From an uncultured Oscillibacter sp. (GTDB taxonomy: Bacteria; Bacillota; Clostridia; Oscillospirales; Oscillospiraceae), in the NCBI GenBank assembly GCA_905233795.1, contig CAJOFP010000044.1:1-11684 (forward strand): a DNA stretch of 11,684 nucleotides. Direction: 5' to 3'. Shown here in pieces: positions 1-6,193 of this stretch (position 1 is the stretch's first letter; every line of letters begins with the position of its first letter). A program made the position numbers and the translations under genes. The notes under the pieces were generated by a model, which did no database searches, was not told where the DNA came from, and worked only from the letters and a program-made list of their open reading frames with translations.

Positions 1-35
1 GCGGGCAGATTGTCGCCTTTAATCTCGTATCTCAT
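1..35 (-). CDS. AIM24 / TIGR00266-family protein, N-terminal fragment (runs off left edge)
   Basis: Only the first eleven codons and two bases of the next are in the window. They read MRYEIKGDNLP, the typical opening of AIM24/TIGR00266 proteins, which are small beta-rich proteins of unclear function, often near membrane-protein genes. The ATG at 35 was chosen because family members begin M-K/R-Y-E-I. A GGGA lies 6 nt upstream and AAAGGA 12 nt upstream. An in-frame ATG at 47 abuts the AAAGGA and is a less likely start. A promoter at 161-189 and a roughly 120-nt structured leader precede it. The identification rests on a short stretch, so the family call is tentative, though the presence of a gene start is well supported by the promoter, ribosome site and reading frame. 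Confidence 0.6.
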   Translation of the reverse strand, partial: MRYEIKGDNLP

Positions 36-55
36 AATAAATCCCATTCCTTTCC

Positions 56-129
56 CGCGTTTGACAACGCGAAAAAAATAATAAAAATCAAACGGGCAAG
101 TAAATAATATCAAATCATGCGACCCGTTT
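56..129 (-). promoter_or_regulatory. Structured 5' leader of the AIM24-like gene (terminator-like hairpin plus hairpin next to the ribosome site)
   Basis: Read on the minus strand, AAACGGG (129-123) pairs with CCCGTTT (96-90) around a 26-nt loop and is followed by a T-rich run (89-72), which looks like an intrinsic terminator. A second hairpin, CGCGTT-GTCA-AACGCG (71-56), follows at once and touches the ribosome-binding region. GCAAG near the transcript start could pair with CUUGC inside the first hairpin, which would give an alternative fold. This suggests attenuation or a riboswitch-like leader, but I recognise no known riboswitch class. Confidence 0.35.
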
Positions 130-160
130 TCACAGAGCGCGTTTTATATACGCCCTTGCT

Positions 161-189
161 ATTTTAACATTTTATCAAACCACGCGCAA
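161..189 (-). promoter_or_regulatory. Sigma-A-type extended -10 promoter for the AIM24-like gene
   Basis: On the minus strand, TTGCGC (189-184) is separated by exactly 17 nt from TAAAAT (166-161). TG sits one base upstream of the -10 (169-168), giving the extended -10 form TGTTAAAAT. The predicted start near 154 leaves a leader of about 120 nt before the ATG at 35. The ncRNA candidate at 1648 has the same architecture. Confidence 0.55.
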
Positions 190-383
190 CAAATCACAAT
201 CAAAAATAAATATATAAATATTATATATTATGAATATTATCATATATTAATAATATATGAATTATATATAAATAAAAATTAGAAATATTTGTAAGTTTTT
301 ACGGAATTATAATTTTAAAATTTAAAATATTTATATAATATTTATAAAATATTTATAAAAAATTCAAAATTTTAGTTATTCTT
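190..383. other. A/T-only-like divergent spacer, no gene seen
   Basis: This stretch between the two divergent promoters is almost entirely A and T, with only scattered G or C, and no open frame of merit on either strand. The only structure I can point to is the 21-bp palindrome at 240-260. No DnaA-box cluster or other origin signature was recognised. Confidence 0.5.
240..260. repeat. 21-bp inverted repeat (10-bp perfect arms) in the divergent spacer
   Basis: TCATATATTA and TAATATATGA flank a single central A at 250. It lies between the leftward promoter (161-189) and the rightward promoter (384-425), where an operator would sit. The surrounding sequence is so A/T rich that chance palindromes are expected, so function is uncertain. 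Confidence 0.3.
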
Positions 384-425
384 TTGTTATAATAAATATG
401 CTAATTGTTATAATAAATATGCTAA
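384..425 (+). promoter_or_regulatory. Two tandem 21-bp copies of an extended -10 promoter element
   Basis: A 21-bp unit is repeated perfectly and without gap at 384-404 and 405-425. Each copy carries TTGTTATAAT, that is the extended -10 TGTTATAAT (TATAAT at 388-393 and 409-414). The TTGTTA of copy 1 could act as a weak -35 for copy 2, with a 19-nt spacer. This is the best promoter candidate for the membrane-protein gene at 567 and leaves a leader of about 135-155 nt. Confidence 0.5.
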
Positions 426-532
426 TATATTTTAAGGGGTTTTATTTCTAAATTTTTCGCGTTTTTAATTTTATTTTTTAATTTATTTTTTTAAGCGCGG
501 CGAAACGGAAACCGCCCCTGAAAAAAAGAACA

Positions 533-544
533 GTCCGAAAGGAC
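533..544 (+). promoter_or_regulatory. GNRA-capped hairpin just upstream of a ribosome site
   Basis: GTCC-GAAA-GGAC forms a 4-bp stem closed by a GAAA tetraloop. It ends 6 nt before the AGAGGA ribosome site (551-556) of the gene at 567. A further GCGG...CCGC pairing is possible a little upstream. It may tune translation, but no known leader class was recognised. Confidence 0.3.
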
Positions 545-566
545 GGAAAGAGAGGAATTAATAATT

Positions 567-1064
567 ATGGAATGGTTGGCAATGCAAACCGCGGCGGAAA
601 CAACCGGGGAATTGACGGAGCGGGAAATGGCCGCGCTGGGCGTCGGCGGAATCGTAGGCGCTTTCGCGGTGGTGTCGTTTATCTGGTATATCCTGTCGGC
701 AATCGGTTACTGGAAAGTTCTCGTAAAGGGAGGACATCCCGGCTGGCACTCGTTGATCCCGATTCTGAACGCTTATGATCAGTATGACATGGCTTGGAAC
801 GGCTGGATGGGCGTCGCCTTTTCCCTCTTGGCGGGGTTTGGGACCGCTCTCGCTCAGAACGCTCAGGGCGGCGGCGTTATGTCCGTGATCGCGTCAATTT
901 GCGCTATCGCCGCGCTGGTTATCAATATTATCGGCATGAACAAATTTGCCAAAGCGTTCGGCAAGGGAGTCGGCTTTACTGTCGGTCTGGTTCTGCTGGA
1001 ACCTTTCTTCATGATGATTCTCGGCTTCGGCTCCAGCGAATACATCGGCAAACCGCAAGAATAA
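567..1064 (+). CDS. Small four-helix membrane protein, DUF5684-like
   Basis: The 165-residue product looks complete. Hydrophobic segments lie near residues 22-46, 80-97, 103-122 and 133-155, so it should be an integral membrane protein. Between the first two helices is a motif reading KGGHPGWHSLIPILNAYDQY, which matches my recollection of the DUF5684 family, many members of which carry a K-G/A-G-x-P-G-W-x-x-L-I-P-I-x-N-x-Y signature. The family has no established biochemical function. The ATG at 567 was chosen because AGAGGA lies 10 nt upstream; an alternative ATG five codons later has no better site. It is divergent from the AIM24-like gene, and a duplicated promoter lies upstream. Nothing looks truncated. 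Confidence 0.75.
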   Translation: MEWLAMQTAAETTGELTEREMAALGVGGIVGAFAVVSFIWYILSAIGYWKVLVKGGHPGWHSLIPILNAYDQYDMAWNGWMGVAFSLLAGFGTALAQNAQGGGVMSVIASICAIAALVINIIGMNKFAKAFGKGVGFTVGLVLLEPFFMMILGFGSSEYIGKPQE

Positions 1065-1255
1065 TAATATTATTATCCGGCGGATTGACGCGTAAAAAAT
1101 CAAAAATACAGGGCTATTTCATGAAATCCGGGAATACTATATGCCATGGCCTTTTCCCGATATAATTTAAATTTATAATATAATTAAATATTATAAATTA
1201 TTTAATATTACGCGGGAAACAGGCGGACGATTGATTTCCGTACCGGAGGGACTTC

Positions 1256-1516
1256 ATGAAAGGCTGGCTGTATTCCGTCTTGACGGCCTTGGCGCTGATC
1301 GGCTTATGCTGGCTGTTGATTCCGTTTTTTCTGGGATTTTCCCCGTCACAGGCGATTCGATGGGGCGGTCTTTCGGACGCGCCGGAAATTCTCGCGGAAT
1401 GGCGGGCGGAGAAAAATCACGCGGGAAAAATCGTGATTACGGAAAAAAACGGCGGTCAAACGGTTATCACCACCCGAAACGGCGAAGTGATTCGCATAGA
1501 GACACTTGAGAAATAA
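1256..1516 (+). CDS. Small membrane-anchored protein of unknown function (86 aa)
   Basis: A strong ribosome site, GGAGGG, sits 5 nt before the ATG. The product has an uncleaved-looking N-terminal anchor (residues 5-28, rich in Leu, Ile and Phe, preceded by a lysine). The remaining soluble part of about 58 residues ends in an alternating pattern (KIVITEKNGGQTVITTRNG...), suggesting a short beta hairpin or sheet. I recognise no family. It follows the DUF5684-like gene by 191 nt and is closed by a terminator at 1539-1580, so it may be co-transcribed with that gene. The intervening spacer holds a palindrome, ATTTCATGAAAT (1116-1127), and a weak imperfect hairpin (about 1125-1163) but no convincing terminator. 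Confidence 0.7.
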   Translation: MKGWLYSVLTALALIGLCWLLIPFFLGFSPSQAIRWGGLSDAPEILAEWRAEKNHAGKIVITEKNGGQTVITTRNGEVIRIETLEK

Positions 1517-1538
1517 TATATAATATAAATTATATAAA

Positions 1539-1580
1539 AATTCCGCGTTTTGTTTATCATAACAGGCGCGGGATTTTTTA
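1539..1580 (+). terminator. Rho-independent terminator after the 86-aa gene
   Basis: AATTCCGCG (1539-1547) pairs with CGCGGGATT (1567-1575), including one U-G pair. A small inner stem (TGTT/AACA) shortens the loop, and a T-run follows (1574-1579). It begins 23 nt after the stop codon at 1516. Confidence 0.7.
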
Positions 1581-1612
1581 TTGATTTTTTATTGAAAATA
1601 ATCAATTTGTCG

Positions 1613-1641
1613 TTGCGTTTTCAGTTTGATTATGTTATAAT
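1613..1641 (+). promoter_or_regulatory. Sigma-A-type extended -10 promoter of the small-RNA candidate
   Basis: TTGCGT (1613-1618), a 17-nt spacer, and TATAAT (1636-1641) preceded by TGT give TGTTATAAT. This is a near-ideal promoter. It follows a terminator and drives no protein gene within the next 200 nt; the structured segment starting at 1648 begins 7 nt after the -10. Confidence 0.6.
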
Positions 1642-1647
1642 AATTAT

Positions 1648-1735
1648 AGACGGCGCAATATAGCGTGATAAGTTGTAATTTCCACATGATTACATTTTCC
1701 GCTATTTCGCGCCGTCTTTCAAATTCTTTTTTTAT
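1648..1735 (+). ncRNA. Candidate small non-coding RNA, one long interrupted hairpin
   Basis: The segment folds almost end to end. AGACGGCGC (1648-1656) pairs with GCGCCGTCT (1709-1717). After a 3x3 internal loop, ATAGCG (1660-1665) pairs with CGCTAT (1700-1705). After a larger internal loop, TGTAAT (1674-1679) pairs with ATTACA (1689-1694) around a nine-base loop. The lower stem is followed by a T-rich tail (1717-1740) broken by CAAA, so termination is plausible but not textbook. The promoter at 1613-1641 would start transcription at the base of the stem. There is no open frame with a ribosome site. I do not recognise an RNA family; it is too short for 6S RNA. It could instead be just a terminator, an attenuator for hslO, or a remnant of a mobile inverted repeat. 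Confidence 0.5.
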
Positions 1736-1740
1736 TTTCT

Positions 1741-1893
1741 TTTATTATTTCTATATTATTTTTATATTATTTTTAATATTTTATTATATTATTTTATTTT
1801 ATTTTTAAATATTCATTCGCGTGTAAAATATATAAATCGCTATATAAAATTTTATATAAATGATAACGAAACAGGGAAAGAGGCTTTTTATTT
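1741..1893 (+). other. A/T-rich spacer before hslO with an 18-bp palindrome
   Basis: The spacer holds no gene. TATATAAAATTTTATATA at 1841-1858 is a perfect palindrome ending 35 nt before the hslO start and may contain or overlap a promoter -10, but no clear -35 was found. The hslO ribosome site AAGAGG lies at 1878-1883. Confidence 0.3.
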
Positions 1894-2667
1894 ATGAATC
1901 AAGATTGCCTGATACGGGCGATTACGGAGGACGGATTGATAAAAGCGGCGGCGGTATCCGGCGCGGGATTCGCGGAACAGGCGCGGCAAATTCATCATTT
2001 GACGCCGGTCGCCACAGCCGCGCTGGGTCGGACTTTGTCGGCGGCGTCGATTATGGGCGAGGCGTTGAAAGAGGACGCCGCCAGTCTGACATTGCGTATC
2101 CGGGGCGGCGGCCCGCTGGGAACGGTTTTAGCCGTATCGGATCATCAGGGCAACGTCCGGGGATGGGTGGAAAACCCGGATGTAAATTTACCGTTGCGTC
2201 CTGACGGTAAATTAGATGTCGGCGGCGCGGTTGGCTCTGACGGGACTTTAACGGTCATACGCGATTTACGCATGAAAGAGCCGTACACGGGAAGCGTCTC
2301 CGAACAGGTTCCCACGGCTTGCGCGTTGGGCGTATTGGTCAACCGGGATCAAAGCGTATTGGCGGCGGGCGGCTATATGATTCAATTATTGCCCGGCGCG
2401 CCGGAAAATTTAATTGAGAAAATCGAAAAAAGCGTTTACAAATCCGGCCCCGTAACCGGGATTTTACGCGATAACCCGGACCCGGAATATTTATTAAAAA
2501 CCGTTTTATCGGATTTTGATTTAAAATTTTTTGATCGCGTACCGGTGGAATATCGCTGTGACTGCAGCCGCCGCCGTATGGAATCGGCTTTGATCGCGTG
2601 TCAATTCTGCGGAAAGTCTCAGACTTTTACGCGAGAAAATATCAGTCAAATTTTAGAAAATATTTAA
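1894..2667 (+). CDS. hslO: Hsp33, redox-regulated holdase chaperone, with two internal deletions
   Basis: Hsp33 is a cytoplasmic chaperone held inactive by a zinc-bound four-cysteine switch and activated by oxidative unfolding. Recognisable blocks are TAALGRTLSAASIMG (41-55), RIRGGGPLG (68-76), GKLDVGGAVGSDGTLTV (105-121), SEQVPTACALGVLV (136-149) and AAGGYMIQLLPGA (157-169). The switch cysteines are present as CDC (222-224) and CQFC (236-239). The protein has 257 residues, against about 290 in family members I recall. Two segments appear missing: roughly 17 residues between V135 and S136 (the helix usually preceding SEQ), and roughly 19 between A235 and C236, leaving 11 residues between the cysteine pairs instead of about 30. 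Both gaps keep the frame. AAGAGG lies 10 nt before the ATG. It leads a gene run with trmN6 30 nt downstream. Confidence 0.9.
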   Translation: MNQDCLIRAITEDGLIKAAAVSGAGFAEQARQIHHLTPVATAALGRTLSAASIMGEALKEDAASLTLRIRGGGPLGTVLAVSDHQGNVRGWVENPDVNLPLRPDGKLDVGGAVGSDGTLTVIRDLRMKEPYTGSVSEQVPTACALGVLVNRDQSVLAAGGYMIQLLPGAPENLIEKIEKSVYKSGPVTGILRDNPDPEYLLKTVLSDFDLKFFDRVPVEYRCDCSRRRMESALIACQFCGKSQTFTRENISQILENI

Positions 2668-2697
2668 ATTTATATTTAAATTATTAATTATATTATT

Positions 2698-3423
2698 ATG
2701 GAGCGTTGGGAGTTTTTAAAGCCGGACGGATTGCGTTTTGTCTGGGATGACGATTTATTTCCGCCGGGATTGGATACGTTTTTAATAGCGTCCATGCCGG
2801 AATTAAAATCCAATATGCGCGTATGCGATTTGGGAAGCGGGACGGGCTTATTAAGCGTGATTTTATTCCAGCGTCAGCCGGATATTTATATCACGGGCAT
2901 AGAGATTCAGCCGGAAGCGGTAAAACTGGCGAATCAATGCGCGGAAGAAAATAAATTGCGAAATAGATTCTATACGATATGCGCGGATTTGAGAAATTTA
3001 AATTTAAATAATTTAAATAATATATCGCCGTTTGATTTAGTAATTACAAATCCGCCGTATTATCCCGCCGCCGGACGCGCTTCGCCGGAAAATATTAAGA
3101 AAAAAATCGCCCGCACGGAATATGGCTGTAATTTATTGGATTTAGTCAAGACCGCCGCGAAAATATTGCGGACAGGCGGGAAATTCTGTCTTGTCCACAA
3201 GCCGGAAAGATTGACGGATTTATTATATTATCTACGCGCAAACAATCTGGAGCCTAAACGCCTGCGCTTTGTGAATCAAAAGCCGGACGCCGCGCCGAGT
3301 TTAATTTTACTGGAAGCGCGGCGCGGCGGAAAACCGGGACTTTCCGTCGAAAAACCGTTGATTTTGTATCATTCAGACGGTTCGTATACGCCGGAATTAA
3401 ATCAAATTTATTTTCGGGATTAA
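2698..3423 (+). CDS. trmN6: tRNA1(Val) adenine-37 N6-methyltransferase, TrmN6/YabB family
   Basis: A class I SAM-dependent methyltransferase expected to methylate N6 of adenine 37 in tRNA-Val. The SAM-binding motif CDLGSGTG lies at 43-50, the acidic loop GIEIQ at 67-71, and the catalytic N6-adenine motif NPPY at 118-121. Further family hallmarks are LVHKPERL (165-172) and LEPKRLRFV (184-192). Length (241) is normal for the family. An insertion-like stretch, NLNLNNLNNI (100-109), encoded by A/T-only-like DNA, lies between the acidic motif and NPPY. No Shine-Dalgarno sequence is visible: all 30 bases between the hslO stop and this ATG are A or T. No other in-frame start would keep the N-terminus, so coupling to hslO or A/U-rich initiation is likely. 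It is adjacent to rsmI, as in many Bacillota. Confidence 0.88.
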   Translation: MERWEFLKPDGLRFVWDDDLFPPGLDTFLIASMPELKSNMRVCDLGSGTGLLSVILFQRQPDIYITGIEIQPEAVKLANQCAEENKLRNRFYTICADLRNLNLNNLNNISPFDLVITNPPYYPAAGRASPENIKKKIARTEYGCNLLDLVKTAAKILRTGGKFCLVHKPERLTDLLYYLRANNLEPKRLRFVNQKPDAAPSLILLEARRGGKPGLSVEKPLILYHSDGSYTPELNQIYFRD

Positions 3424-3503
3424 AAAATAAAATATAAAAATAATATAAAAATTTAAGATTTAATATATAAATGAATGATAAAATAATAAAAAGGGGCGTT
3501 ATC

Positions 3504-4355
3504 ATGAGCGGGATTTTATATTTAGTGGCGACGCCCATCGGGAATCTGGGCGATTTTTCCCCCCGCGCTGTCGATACGCTGAAAAACGCTGATTTTATCG
3601 CGGCGGAAGATACCCGCGTATCGGCGAAATTATTAAATTATTTCGGGATTCAAAAGCCTTTAATCAGCTATCACGAACACAATCACAAATCCGCCGGGGA
3701 GATAATTTTAAAACGCGTGTTAAACGGCGAAACCTGCGCTTTAGTCACGGACGCCGGAACGCCCGCCATATCCGATCCCGGAGAGGATTTAGTGAGATTA
3801 TGCGCGGAAAATAATATTAATATTATCGCTGTTCCGGGCTGTTGCGCCGCGATTGACGCTTTAGCCGTCAGCGGAATGCCGACCGGCAGATTTACGTTTG
3901 AGGGATTTTTAAGCGTGAATAAGAAAAGCCGCCGCGAGCATTTAAATTCTTTACGCGACGAGACGCGAACCATGATTTTTCATGAGGCGCCGCACAAATT
4001 GCGCGCTACGCTGATTGATTTTCAAGAGATTTTCGGCCCGGATCGTCCAATCGCGCTTTGTCGGGAATTGACGAAAATCCACGAGGAAACTATACGGACG
4101 ACAGTGGGGGAAGCTGTAAAATATTATCAGGAAAACGCGCCAAGGGGCGAATATGTGCTTGTATTGCGCGGCGCGGATGAGAATAATAAAAATAATTATA
4201 ATAATCTCGAACAGGCTTTACGGGATGTTTTATCCCTGCGGGATGACGGAACGCGATTGAAAGACGCCGCCCGGCGTATCGCCGATGAAACGGGACTGCC
4301 CAAAAATACGCTCTATCAGGCGGCGTTGAAATATATCTCGCCGGATGATAAATAA
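3504..4355 (+). CDS. rsmI: 16S rRNA (cytidine-1402 2'-O)-methyltransferase RsmI
   Basis: RsmI places a 2'-O-methyl on C1402 of 16S rRNA in the decoding centre. The tetrapyrrole-methylase fold is evident from the N-terminal LYLVATPIGNLGD (5-17), AAEDTR (33-38), SYHEHN (55-60), the SAM-site signature DAGTPAISDPG (83-93), VPGCCAAIDAL (110-120, where many relatives have VPG-P/A-S/N-A) and IFHEAPHKL (158-166). Length from the chosen start is 283, normal for the family. AAGGGGCG lies about 6 nt before the ATG at 3504; an ATG at 3471 lacks a site. An Asn-rich stretch (NNKNNYNNL, 227-235) is encoded by A/T-rich DNA between the catalytic part and the C-terminal helical part, which looks like a short helix-turn-helix. 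It follows trmN6 by 80 nt. Confidence 0.93.
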   Translation: MSGILYLVATPIGNLGDFSPRAVDTLKNADFIAAEDTRVSAKLLNYFGIQKPLISYHEHNHKSAGEIILKRVLNGETCALVTDAGTPAISDPGEDLVRLCAENNINIIAVPGCCAAIDALAVSGMPTGRFTFEGFLSVNKKSRREHLNSLRDETRTMIFHEAPHKLRATLIDFQEIFGPDRPIALCRELTKIHEETIRTTVGEAVKYYQENAPRGEYVLVLRGADENNKNNYNNLEQALRDVLSLRDDGTRLKDAARRIADETGLPKNTLYQAALKYISPDDK

Positions 4356-4423
4356 AATTAAATAAAATAAAATAAATTAATATAATTAATAATTAATATT
4401 ATTTAAAATGGGGTAATTCGATC

Positions 4424-6193
4424 ATGAAAGACAGAGAAAAATATGCCCGGAGATTTACGGCGTTATTCTGCGCGCTGGCGGTTTTCATCTCTATCGCCGC
4501 TGACGCGTTGGCGTCATGGGCGCTGGGCGACGATGTCAGTCAATCTAATACAGTGATTCATCAGGAAACGCAATTATCCACGAATGTTTTCTGGAGTTCG
4601 TCCCAATGGGATTACCGCACGGAAAATTTTATTACATATCAGCCAAATCCCATGGTCGCGCCTGTCGTTCATTACGGCGATGTCACGACGGAAATGAGCA
4701 GTATGACAAGTACGGTTCGGGCGATGGAATCAAACGGCTATCGCGTCGTCGGCGGGATTAACGGCGATTTCTTTGAGATGGATACCGGCGTCCCCGTGGG
4801 TCTTGTCGTGACGGACGGCGTTATCCGAAGCAGTGACGGCGGCTTGTACGCTATCGGATTCCGGCGCGACGGAAGCGCGATGATTGGTCGGCCTGAATTG
4901 CAAATCAACGCCGATTTCGGCTATGATCTGGATTTTTTGCGCGTTCAGCGGCGTATCGACGCGATCAATAAAGTCCGGGAGGATTACGGCGGGATTTATT
5001 TATTTACTTATGATTTTAATCGTTCGCATTCCACAGGCAATTCCGAATGGGGCATTGACGCCGTATGTGATATAATCGACGGCAATTTAACTATCGGCGG
5101 CAATGTCAGACTGCGCGTCGTCAGCGTACAGGAAAAAGCGGGTTTGACTTACATGGGCTCTAATCAAATAGTCTTGTCCGTCAATAACAAATCCAACGAA
5201 TGGTGGCTGGAAGCGTTGCGCAATCTGCCTGTCGGGAGTGAAATTAATATCAGCGTCACGGCGAAAAATCCCGAATGGAATAATATTTGGCAAGGTCTTG
5301 GCGCGTTATATAATCTCGTGGAGGACGGACACCGGGCGTCCGGGATTCCCGGAACGACGAACGATCCCAGAACCGCCGTCGGCGTCCGGCCTGACGGAAG
5401 CGTGATTTTTTACACGATTGACGGACGCAGAAGCGGGCATTCGATAGGTACGACGATGAATTCCGTCGCCGATAGATTGATAGAATTAGGCTGTACTTAC
5501 GGCCTCTGTATGGACGGCGGCGGCTCTACCACGATTTCGGCGACTATGCCCGATTCAAATCAAGCGCGGGTAATTAATATGCCGTCGCAAAATACCGAAC
5601 GCGCCGTATCGACGAAAATTTTATTAATTTCCTCAGGACAGCCCAGCGGGATTCTCGATCATTTTTATATCCGTCCTGAAAATAATTATTTGCTCGCCGG
5701 AAGCCGGACGGGATTTTATATCAACGCCGTGGACACGAATTATTTTCCCATTTATTTTGATTTCCTGTCCGCCGCCTATCCTGATTTCGCCGTATATTCC
5801 AGTGACGGAAATATATTGGAAAATAATATTTTGCAAACCCCCAAATGGGGCGGGGATATAAATATCACAGCCACAGGCGGCGGCGCGTCCGGCGGCGCGG
5901 GATACTTCCGGGCGCGTTATATCCGAATTATATTTAAATCCCGGCGACAGTATCAAATTAACCGCGTCCGCGACATGGGCGCACCAGAATTTAAAAGCCG
6001 ATCAAACCGCGTTCGACTGGATCGCGGGCGTGGACGCCGCAACCGGCGTTTCCCTCGGCGAATTTTACGAAACCGGCGTTTTCACGGCCACTACGCCCGG
6101 CACGGGTTCTATAGCTATATCCGCCGGGGAAAAATATTTATATATTCCCGTCACGATTACGCGTCCGCCGTTGCGCGAACTGGAAAACTTTGA
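4424..6193 (+). CDS. Secreted phosphodiester glycosidase (NAGPA-type domain), N-terminal part of a frameshifted SLH protein
   Basis: The product starts with a signal peptide (positive MKDREKYARR, hydrophobic 11-26, likely cleavage after ALA or ALAS near 30-31). A phosphodiester glycosidase domain (PF09992 type, as in the human uncovering enzyme NAGPA) spans about 80-402. Its hallmarks are VVGGINGDFFEMDTG (108-122), NDPRTAVGVRPDG (313-325) and GLCMDGGGSTT (360-370). Such proteins act outside the cell, probably on cell-wall or exopolysaccharide sugars; the exact substrate is unknown. An Ig-like region begins near 410. Meaningful coding stops near base 5910; the Arg-rich tail to 6193 is the wrong frame. 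The true continuation is in the +1 frame to 7454. A ribosome site (GGGG at 4410-4413) lies 10 nt before the ATG. No strong terminator separates it from rsmI 68 nt upstream. Confidence 0.85.
   Translation: MKDREKYARRFTALFCALAVFISIAADALASWALGDDVSQSNTVIHQETQLSTNVFWSSSQWDYRTENFITYQPNPMVAPVVHYGDVTTEMSSMTSTVRAMESNGYRVVGGINGDFFEMDTGVPVGLVVTDGVIRSSDGGLYAIGFRRDGSAMIGRPELQINADFGYDLDFLRVQRRIDAINKVREDYGGIYLFTYDFNRSHSTGNSEWGIDAVCDIIDGNLTIGGNVRLRVVSVQEKAGLTYMGSNQIVLSVNNKSNEWWLEALRNLPVGSEINISVTAKNPEWNNIWQGLGALYNLVEDGHRASGIPGTTNDPRTAVGVRPDGSVIFYTIDGRRSGHSIGTTMNSVADRLIELGCTYGLCMDGGGSTTISATMPDSNQARVINMPSQNTERAVSTKILLISSGQPSGILDHFYIRPENNYLLAGSRTGFYINAVDTNYFPIYFDFLSAAYPDFAVYSSDGNILENNILQTPKWGGDINITATGGGASGGAGYFRARYIRIIFKSRRQYQINRVRDMGAPEFKSRSNRVRLDRGRGRRNRRFPRRILRNRRFHGHYARHGFYSYIRRGKIFIYSRHDYASAVARTGKL
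5862..5930 (+). other. Frameshift interval joining the two halves of the SLH glycosidase gene
   Basis: Upstream of about 5905 the sensible protein is in the frame of 4424; downstream of about 5908 it is one base further on. The new frame is open only from 5862 (TAA at 5859-5861), so the shift lies after that. Protein sense (ATGGGASGGAG before, SGRVISELYLNPGDSIKL after) places it near 5895-5915. No classic slippery heptamer is visible. A sequencing or assembly error or a recent mutation are both possible. Confidence 0.75.

Noticed and set aside
190..383. Replication origin in the A/T-rich spacer
   Set aside because: No DnaA-box cluster, no dnaA/dnaN neighbours; A/T richness is typical of all spacers in this window.
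1648..1735. 6S RNA or another known housekeeping RNA
   Set aside because: Too short for 6S RNA (about 180-200 nt) and no matching conserved motifs for SRP RNA, RNase P RNA or tmRNA.
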